Positions 5,153 through 11,124 of a stretch of 11,124 bases of DNA are shown here, piece by piece. A program made the translations under genes and the position numbers. This stretch comes from Prevotella sp. UBA3294 (GTDB lineage Bacteria > Bacteroidota > Bacteroidia > Bacteroidales > Bacteroidaceae): positions 1-11,124 of the forward strand of contig DETG01000131.1 of NCBI GenBank assembly GCA_002361535.1, read 5' to 3'. The notes below the pieces were generated by a model. That model saw only the letters and a program-made list of their open reading frames with translations, was not told where the DNA came from and did not search any database. Within the stretch, counting starts at the first letter, position 1. Every line of letters starts with the position of its first letter.

Positions 5153-7375
5153 ATGAAAAATATATTCGTTATGAAAGGAATCTCATGGCTGTGCGGTGCC
5201 GTGCTTCTTGCTTGCGCCACAACGGTATCTGCGCAGAAAATCGTGTTGAACGATATCAACAAAGGTGTCTATAGTGCTGAGTATCTGCGCACGGTAACCC
5301 CATTGCCCGACGGTGAGAGCTATGCTCAGATCAGTCAGGACGGTAAACAAGTGGTGAGTTACTCGTATAAGACGGGTAAGCAGACGGGTGTGCTCTTTGA
5401 TGTGGCGAACACCAAGAAAGAGCGGGTGAACGACTTCGATGACTATATCCTGAGTCCCGACGGGAAGAAGATGCTCATCCAGACACAGACAAAGCGCATC
5501 TACCGTCGTTCGTTTACGGCAGTATATTATATATATAATGTGGAGACCCGACTGATGGAGAAACTCTCCGACTACGGTCCGCAGCAGACTCCGATATGGA
5601 GCAACGACGGTCAGCAGGTGGCTTTCGTGCGGGATAACAACATCTTCTTAGTGAAGCTGCTCTATGACAATGCAGAGAGTCAGGTGACCAAGGACGGGAA
5701 GTTCAACGAGGTGATTAACGGTGTTCCCGACTGGGTGTATGAGGAGGAGTTCGGCTTCAACTCGGCCATGGCCTTCAATGCCGACGGCACGATGATCTGC
5801 TGGGTGCGTTTCGATGAGCGTGACGTACCGCAGTATAGTCTGCAGATGTTCAAGGGCATGCGCCCGGAAAGGAAGGAATACACCACCTATCCTGGATCCT
5901 ATGCCTACAAATATCCTAAGGCAGGGGAGAAGAATTCTAAGGTGAGTGTGCACAGCTTCGATATCCAGAGCAGGCAGACACGCACCCTGCAGGTGCCCTT
6001 GGATGCTGAGGGATATATCCCGCGCCTGAAGGCGACAGCCGATGCCCAGCGTATGATTGTCTATACCATGAACCGTCATCAGGACGAACTGAATATCTAT
6101 GCCGTGAACCCGCGAAGCACCGTGTCACAGCTGCTGATCCAAGAGAAGGTGAACAAATACGTGAAGGAAGAGGCGGTGGAGAGTATCTGCCTCACCGATA
6201 ACTTCATCCTCGTGCCCAGCGACCGCGACGGTTCGATGCAGCTGTATCTCTACAATAAGAACGGACAGCTGATGAGGAAGGTGACCAACGTAAAGGGAGA
6301 GGTGAGCGAGGTGTATGGCTACGATGAGAAGACGGGCAACACCTACTACCAGGCAGCGGGAGAGAATGCCCTGAACCGTGAGGTCTATGTCACCCTGAAG
6401 AACGGGAAAACGCAGCGGCTGACGAACCGGGAGGGCTGGAATACCGCGATGTTCAGTCAGGGGTTCCGTTATTTCGTCAACCAATACAGCGACTGTCATA
6501 CACCGTATGTCTATACCACCTGCACGGCAGAAGGCAAGACCTTAGCGACGCTCTTGGACAACAAGGCACTGAACGAACGGATCAGCGGTCTCCGACTGCC
6601 GAAGAAGGAGTTCTTCACCTTCACCACATCAGAGGGGGTACAGCTGAACGGCGTGATGATCAAACCCGTGGATTTCGATCCTTCCCGCCGCTATCCCGTC
6701 ATCCTTTGGCAATATAGCGGACCGGGCAGTCAGCAGGTGAAGAATAGTTGGTCGATGGGATCGATGGGCAGTGGGGCTATGTTCGACAACTACCTCACGG
6801 AACAAGGATATATCGTGGCCTGTGTGGATGGCAGAGGAACCGGAGGACGAGGTGCCGACTTCGAGAAATGCACCTACCTGCGCTTAGGAGAGAAAGAGGC
6901 GCGTGACCAGGTGGAGACAGCACTCTATCTGGGAAGTCTGCCCTATATCGATAAAGAGAATATCGGCATCTGGGGATGGAGCTATGGCGGCTTCTGCACC
7001 TTGATGAGCATGAGCGAGGGTAGGGGCGTGTTTAAGTCAGGTGTGGCCGTGGCACCACCCACCGACTGGCGTTTCTACGACACGATCTACACGGAACGGT
7101 TCATGCGCACACCGCAAGAGAATGCCGAAGGGTATGATGTCAATCCTACCCAGTGGGCCCCGAAACTGCATGGTGCCCTGCTGATCTGTCATGGTCTGGC
7201 TGATGACAACGTTCATCCGCAGAACACTTTTGAATATACCGAGGCTCTGGTACAGGCCGACAAGGATTTCCGGATGAATGTCTATACCAACCGGAACCAT
7301 AGCATCTATGGAGGAAATACGCGTAACCACTTGCTGCGGCAGATCGTGAATCACTTCAACCAGACACTGAAATAG
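5153..7375 (+). CDS. Exported dipeptidyl peptidase IV-type prolyl peptidase (family S9)
   Basis: A 740-residue serine peptidase of the DPP-IV type, which removes dipeptides (usually X-Pro) from the N-terminus of peptides in the cell envelope. The N-terminus has a signal sequence ending TTVSA before QK; LLAC at 18-21 could also act as a lipobox. The middle is the beta-propeller, with DWVYEEEFG holding the Glu pair (198-199) that grips the substrate's free amino end. The C-terminal hydrolase domain has GWSYGG (Ser610), HGLADDNVH (Asp684) and NRNHSIYGG (His716), with spacing close to human DPP-IV, so the catalytic set is complete. In-frame ATGs exist at 5135, 5153 and 5171. The 5135 start overlaps the -7 box and would lie upstream of the message; 5153 would be nearly leaderless, and 5171 would leave a leader of about 20 bases and still keep a good signal peptide. 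The gene stands alone after the repeat region. Confidence 0.93.
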   Translation: MKNIFVMKGISWLCGAVLLACATTVSAQKIVLNDINKGVYSAEYLRTVTPLPDGESYAQISQDGKQVVSYSYKTGKQTGVLFDVANTKKERVNDFDDYILSPDGKKMLIQTQTKRIYRRSFTAVYYIYNVETRLMEKLSDYGPQQTPIWSNDGQQVAFVRDNNIFLVKLLYDNAESQVTKDGKFNEVINGVPDWVYEEEFGFNSAMAFNADGTMICWVRFDERDVPQYSLQMFKGMRPERKEYTTYPGSYAYKYPKAGEKNSKVSVHSFDIQSRQTRTLQVPLDAEGYIPRLKATADAQRMIVYTMNRHQDELNIYAVNPRSTVSQLLIQEKVNKYVKEEAVESICLTDNFILVPSDRDGSMQLYLYNKNGQLMRKVTNVKGEVSEVYGYDEKTGNTYYQAAGENALNREVYVTLKNGKTQRLTNREGWNTAMFSQGFRYFVNQYSDCHTPYVYTTCTAEGKTLATLLDNKALNERISGLRLPKKEFFTFTTSEGVQLNGVMIKPVDFDPSRRYPVILWQYSGPGSQQVKNSWSMGSMGSGAMFDNYLTEQGYIVACVDGRGTGGRGADFEKCTYLRLGEKEARDQVETALYLGSLPYIDKENIGIWGWSYGGFCTLMSMSEGRGVFKSGVAVAPPTDWRFYDTIYTERFMRTPQENAEGYDVNPTQWAPKLHGALLICHGLADDNVHPQNTFEYTEALVQADKDFRMNVYTNRNHSIYGGNTRNHLLRQIVNHFNQTLK

Positions 7376-7467
7376 GTGGGTGCAGAGATAGGGTGGCACG
7401 GTGGTACGATGGTACGAGAATGCTATGATGCTGACAATATTACTTAAACAACAATAAATACTCGAAA

Positions 7468-8688
7468 ATGAACAAATCAAAAAGAATGATGTGGGCTGTC
7501 CTGGCCATGTGGCTGATACCACAGGGGATGAAAGCCCAGGAGGTGACGATCACCGTGACAAACGACGAGAAAGTACAGCGACAGGAGGTTGTGGAGGTGG
7601 AACTCTCAGCCGTCTGTGGGGCCTTGGGGATCCAAGCCGGCGAACCGTTCTTGGTGAAGAACGCACTGGGACAGGAAGTGATCTACCAGGTGACACACGA
7701 TGGGAAACTGCTGTTGGATGCATCGGTCAGGCCTTGCGGCACTGCCGACTTCACCGTGGTGAAAGAGATGCCCCGTGCCATGAAGGTTTTCGTGACGGGA
7801 AAGCAATACCCCGAACGTGTGGATGATATCGCATGGGAGAATGATCGCACGGCATACCGTATTTACGGTCCTGCCCTGCAGAGAAGTGGAGAACGGGCCT
7901 TCGGCGTGGATGTGTGGGTAAAGAACACACCCGACCTGGAGGTGGAGAAGAGATATGTGACGGAGCTGACGAACCATCCGCAGATCGAAGCACTGAAGGC
8001 GGAGGGGAAGAAAGAGGAGGCGCTGGCTATGGAAGAGGCCACGACCTACCATTTCGATCATGGCTACGGACTCGACTGCTATAAGGTAGGCCCAACCTTA
8101 GGGGGTGGGGCTCCGGCCTTGATGAACGGTGAGGAGCTGATCCTGCCGTATTGCTACAAGGATTATCAAATCCTCGACAACGGACCGCTGCGCTTCACCG
8201 TTCAGGTGTCGTATAACCCCACGATGATCCAAGGTGACCAGGTGGTGGAGAACAGAATCATCTCGCTGGATAAGGGCTCTAACTTCAATAAGTGTGTGGT
8301 TTGGTACGACGGACTGTCGAAACCTGCCAACCTGGCTATGGGGGTGGTGTTGCATCAGGAAGACCTGGAGACGTTGTTGCTGGGAAAGGACATGGTGCTG
8401 TATGCTGATCCCACGGACAACCCTGCCAAGCAGAATTTCCAAATCTATGTGGGCTGTCTGTTCCCGGACGGCGTCAACACCACCAAGACCATCATGAACA
8501 AGGAGGTGGTGAACGGAAATGCCGGACATGCCGTGGGGGTGACCACGGTGAAGTCGGGTGAACGCTACACCTACTACTTCGGTTCCGCATGGAGCAAGAA
8601 CGATGTGCGCACGTTCAACGAATGGAAGCTCCGCGCCGAGGAGACAGTCAATGCCATCCATGCCCCGCTGCACACCGCAGTGAAATAG
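7468..8688 (+). CDS. Exported DUF4861 family protein, reaction unknown
   Basis: A 406-residue protein with a signal peptide (basic MNKSKR, hydrophobic MMWAVLAMWLI, probable cut after GMKA). The body matches DUF4861: YPERVDDIAWENDRTAYRIY near residues 110-130, FGVDVWVKNTP, then YHFDHGYGLDCYKVGPTLGG around 194-213, which is rich in conserved His and Asp (His195, Asp197, His198, Asp203) and may form the functional site. The family is found mainly in Bacteroidota and often lies in carbohydrate-use loci; I know of no firmly established activity for this branch. It is separated from the peptidase gene by 92 bases and from xylB by 90. Its place directly before xylBA suggests a role in using pentose-containing glycans, which is inference. 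An ATG at 7486 is a possible alternative start but would remove the basic end of the signal peptide. Confidence 0.85.
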   Translation: MNKSKRMMWAVLAMWLIPQGMKAQEVTITVTNDEKVQRQEVVEVELSAVCGALGIQAGEPFLVKNALGQEVIYQVTHDGKLLLDASVRPCGTADFTVVKEMPRAMKVFVTGKQYPERVDDIAWENDRTAYRIYGPALQRSGERAFGVDVWVKNTPDLEVEKRYVTELTNHPQIEALKAEGKKEEALAMEEATTYHFDHGYGLDCYKVGPTLGGGAPALMNGEELILPYCYKDYQILDNGPLRFTVQVSYNPTMIQGDQVVENRIISLDKGSNFNKCVVWYDGLSKPANLAMGVVLHQEDLETLLLGKDMVLYADPTDNPAKQNFQIYVGCLFPDGVNTTKTIMNKEVVNGNAGHAVGVTTVKSGERYTYYFGSAWSKNDVRTFNEWKLRAEETVNAIHAPLHTAVK

Positions 8689-8701
8689 CTACTGCTGCAG
8701 G

Positions 8702-8717
8702 GAGGAAAGTTTTCCTC
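8702..8717 (+). terminator. Short hairpin after the DUF4861 gene
   Basis: GAGGAAA (8702-8708) and TTTCCTC (8711-8717) form a short, tight stem 14 bases after the stop. No T tract follows (ACCGGTGGGGG), so it is a poor intrinsic terminator and may only mark the 3' end of the message. Confidence 0.3.
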
Positions 8718-8778
8718 ACCGGTGGGGGATTTGAATCTTGATACGTATTATATTAAAAAGGTTATATAAAACTGTTTT

Positions 8779-10269
8779 ATGGCAAATAGATATTTATTAG
8801 GATTTGATGTCGGCAGTTCTTCTGTTAAGGCATCATTGGTTGATGCGGATACAGGTGTATGCGCTGCAACAGCTTTTTTCCCCGAGACAGAGGCTCCCAT
8901 TATGGCTGTAAAGGCCGGTTGGGCTGAGCAGGATCCGGAGATGTGGTGGACAAACGCTAAGCTGGCCTTCCAGAAGATCAAGGCCGAGGCGGGTGCCAAG
9001 GCCGAGGAGATCAAGGCCATCGGTATCTCGTACCAGATGCATGGCTTGGTTTGTGTGGACAAGAACCAGCAGGTGCTTCGCCCGAGTATTATCTGGTGCG
9101 ACTCTCGTGCCGTTCCTTATGGAGAGAAGGCTTTCAATGCCTTGGGTGCCGAGAAGTGCCTGGGACATCTGCTGAATTCTCCGGGTAACTTCACCGCTGC
9201 AAAATTGGCATGGGTGAAAGAGAACGAGCCGGAACTGTTTGCAAAGATCGACAAGATCATGCTCCCCGGTGACTACCTGGCCATGAAACTGAGTGGTACG
9301 GTAAATACTACCATCAGCGGACTCTCTGAGGGTATGATGTGGGACTTCAAGGAGAAGGCTCCTGCCAAGTTCCTGTTCGACTACTACGGCTTCGATGAGC
9401 GTCTGATCGCCGACATCGTGCCCACCTTCAGCGTGCAGAGTACGGTGAGCAAGGCTGCTGCCGAGGAACTGGGACTGCAAGAGGGTACACCGATATCTTA
9501 TCGTGGTGGCGACCAGCCAAACAATGCTCTGTCGCTGAATGTGTTCAATCCGGGAGAGATCGCTTCTACTGCCGGAACATCGGGCGTGGTTTATGGTGTG
9601 CTGGGCGAGGCCAACTATGATAAGAAGAGTAGGGTGAACACCTTCGCTCATGTGAACTACACCACCGATCTGGATCGTTTAGGTGTCCTTCTCTGCATCA
9701 ACGGTACGGGTATCCTGAATGCCTGGGTGCGCCGCAATGTGGCTCCCGAGGGCATCTCCTATAGTGAGATGAACGAGATGATGGAGAATATCCCCATCGG
9801 TAGTGAGGGTATCACGATCATCCCCTTCGGCAACGGTGCAGAGCGCGTGCTGGAGAACCGTGAGGTGGGATGCTCTATCAACGGCATCAACTTCAACAAA
9901 CACTCCAAGGCTCATATCATGCGTGCCGCCCAGGAGGGTATCGTCTTCAGCTTCTGCTATGGGATGGAGATCATGCAGCAGATGGGTATGGACATCAAGA
10001 AGATCCATGCCGGTAAGGCCAATATGTTCCTCAGCGAGATCTTCCGTAACACACTGGCCGGTGTGAGCGGTGCTACTATCGAACTCTATGAGACGGACGG
10101 CAGCGTAGGTGCTGCCAAGGGTGCCGGTATGGGCTGTGGTATCTACAAAGACCACGACGAGGCCTTCGCTACGCTGAAGAAACTGGCTGTGATCGAGCCC
10201 GATGACCAGAAGCGGACACAATATCTCGCCGCCTACACGGCATGGAAGGAGCAGCTGGCAAAAATCTGA
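8779..10269 (+). CDS. xylB: Xylulokinase (FGGY family)
   Basis: A 496-residue cytoplasmic sugar kinase that phosphorylates D-xylulose with ATP to D-xylulose 5-phosphate, the entry to the pentose phosphate pathway. The N-terminal lobe starts LLGFDVGSSSVKASL, with Asp10 in the ATP-metal loop, and carries the sugar-binding YQMHGLV motif (Met87-His88-Gly89), typical of xylulokinase. RGGDQPNNAL places the catalytic base at Asp245, corresponding to Asp233 of E. coli XylB. The C-terminal lobe has ETDGSVGAAKGAGMGCG, the adenine-side motif. Length and motif order are normal for the family. The start has no Shine-Dalgarno sequence. xylA follows after 51 bases, so the two are probably one transcript. 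No clear -7 box is visible in the 90 bases before the gene. Confidence 0.95.
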   Translation: MANRYLLGFDVGSSSVKASLVDADTGVCAATAFFPETEAPIMAVKAGWAEQDPEMWWTNAKLAFQKIKAEAGAKAEEIKAIGISYQMHGLVCVDKNQQVLRPSIIWCDSRAVPYGEKAFNALGAEKCLGHLLNSPGNFTAAKLAWVKENEPELFAKIDKIMLPGDYLAMKLSGTVNTTISGLSEGMMWDFKEKAPAKFLFDYYGFDERLIADIVPTFSVQSTVSKAAAEELGLQEGTPISYRGGDQPNNALSLNVFNPGEIASTAGTSGVVYGVLGEANYDKKSRVNTFAHVNYTTDLDRLGVLLCINGTGILNAWVRRNVAPEGISYSEMNEMMENIPIGSEGITIIPFGNGAERVLENREVGCSINGINFNKHSKAHIMRAAQEGIVFSFCYGMEIMQQMGMDIKKIHAGKANMFLSEIFRNTLAGVSGATIELYETDGSVGAAKGAGMGCGIYKDHDEAFATLKKLAVIEPDDQKRTQYLAAYTAWKEQLAKI

Positions 10270-10320
10270 TGGCAGTTATCATTAACAAATTATTCATTAT
10301 TCAATTTTAATACTAAAATT

Positions 10321-11124
10321 ATGGCAAAAGAGTATTTTCCGTTTACCGGTAAAATTCCATTCGAAGGAAAAGACAGTAAGAATGTGATGGCTTTCCACTA
10401 TTATGATCCTGAGAAGGTCGTGATGGGAAAGAAAATGAAGGATTGGCTGAAGTTCGCCATGGCATGGTGGCACACACTGGGTGGTGCCAGCGCTGACCAG
10501 TTCGGTGGACAAACCCGTTCATACGAGTGGGACAAGGCTGAGGATGCTGTTCAGCGTGCCAAGGATAAGATGGATGCCGGTTTCGAGATCATGGACAAAC
10601 TGGGTATCGAGTATTTCTGCTTCCACGATGTTGACCTCGTTGAAGAGGGTGCCACCATCGCCGAGTATGAGGCCCGCATGAAGGCTATCACTGACTATGC
10701 TCAGGAGAAGATGAAGCAGTTCCCCAACATCAAACTGCTCTGGGGTACCGCAAACGTGTTTGGTAACAAACGCTATGCGAACGGTGCTTCTACCAACCCC
10801 GACTTCGACGTCGTGGCACGTGCCATCGTACAGATCAAGAACGCCATCGATGCTACCATCAAACTGGGTGGTACCAATTATGTGTTCTGGGGCGGTCGCG
10901 AAGGATATATGAGTCTGCTCAACACCGATCAGAAACGTGAGAAAGAGCACATGGCAACGATGCTGACCATGGCCCGCGACTATGCTCGCAGCAAGGGATT
11001 CCAGGGAACATTCCTCATTGAGCCGAAACCCATGGAGCCTTCTAAGCACCAGTATGACGTGGATACAGAGACTGTGATCGGCTTCTTGAAGGCACACAAC
11101 CTTGACAAGGACTTCAAGGTGAAC
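10321..11124 (+). CDS. xylA: Xylose isomerase, class II, N-terminal 268 residues (continues past the window)
   Basis: The frame opens at ATG 10321 and stays open to the last base, giving 268 of an expected 435-440 residues. The enzyme interconverts D-xylose and D-xylulose in the cytoplasm using two divalent metal ions. Visible family signatures are MAWWHTLGGASADQFGG, FCFHDVDL with His102 and Asp105 (the proton-relay pair of class II enzymes), LLWGTANVFGNKRYANGA, YVFWGGREGYMSLLNTD, and FLIEPKPMEPSKHQYD with Glu234 and Lys236 at the metal and substrate site. The extended N-terminus before the TIM barrel marks it as class II. It lies 51 bases after xylB and completes the two-step route from xylose to xylulose 5-phosphate. 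The sequence resembles Prevotella/Bacteroides isomerases. Confidence 0.95.
   Translation, partial: MAKEYFPFTGKIPFEGKDSKNVMAFHYYDPEKVVMGKKMKDWLKFAMAWWHTLGGASADQFGGQTRSYEWDKAEDAVQRAKDKMDAGFEIMDKLGIEYFCFHDVDLVEEGATIAEYEARMKAITDYAQEKMKQFPNIKLLWGTANVFGNKRYANGASTNPDFDVVARAIVQIKNAIDATIKLGGTNYVFWGGREGYMSLLNTDQKREKEHMATMLTMARDYARSKGFQGTFLIEPKPMEPSKHQYDVDTETVIGFLKAHNLDKDFKVN

Noticed and set aside
5648..6499. Long open frames on the - strand inside the peptidase gene
   Set aside because: They mirror the codon pattern of a clearly real + strand gene with a complete catalytic set; their translations are His/Leu-rich and match nothing known. The same applies to - strand frames over xylB, DUF4861 and xylA.
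7376..7467. Terminator or promoter between the peptidase and DUF4861 genes
   Set aside because: Only a short GGTACGA duplication is visible; no stable hairpin with T tract and no TAnnTTTG box.
8720..8778. Promoter for xylB
   Set aside because: A TTTG is present near 8730 and TA-rich bases follow, but there is no TAnnTTTG at the proper distance, so I do not call one.

Overview
The window looks like chromosome from a Bacteroidota bacterium, most likely a Prevotella-type member of the Bacteroidales. The main reasons are a perfect Bacteroidota -7 box (TATCTTTG, fitting TAnnTTTG) in front of the dipeptidyl peptidase gene, the absence of clear Shine-Dalgarno sequences before the starts, a periplasmic DPP-IV-type peptidase, a DUF4861 protein, and a class II xylose isomerase next to xylulokinase. 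The genus is an inference.

Region 1 (1-3136) is a defence module on the + strand. The C-terminal end of an endonuclease/exonuclease/phosphatase-like protein is followed after 6 bases by mcrB (AAA+ GTPase), which overlaps mcrC (PD-(D/E)xK nuclease) by 8 bases. McrB and McrC form a type IV, modification-dependent restriction system. A 10-bp hairpin at 3151-3178 closes the unit. These genes look more AT-rich than those at the right-hand end.

Region 2 (3137-5139) holds about 2 kb with no intact gene of known function. It contains several hairpins, a G/C-rich repeat-like hairpin, a 5'-truncated Fic/Doc gene, a probable remnant of the 5' end of a group II intron, a perfect 29-bp inverted repeat forming a 113-base quasi-palindrome, a second imperfect inverted repeat, and two arrays of 22-bp-phased repeats that share the core TACTTT. 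It reads like a site that has repeatedly taken up and lost mobile DNA. The phased repeats and the palindrome are the least explained features here.

Region 3 (5140-11124) looks like ordinary chromosome: a DPP-IV family S9 peptidase with its own promoter, an exported DUF4861 protein, xylB (xylulokinase) and the first 268 codons of xylA (xylose isomerase), all on the + strand. XylA converts D-xylose to D-xylulose and XylB phosphorylates it to feed the pentose phosphate pathway. The DUF4861 protein beside them suggests a link to plant polysaccharide use, but its reaction is unknown. I found no rRNA, tRNA or CRISPR array. The most novel candidates are the phased repeats, the palindrome and the nuclease-McrBC arrangement, but the window does not prove a new system.
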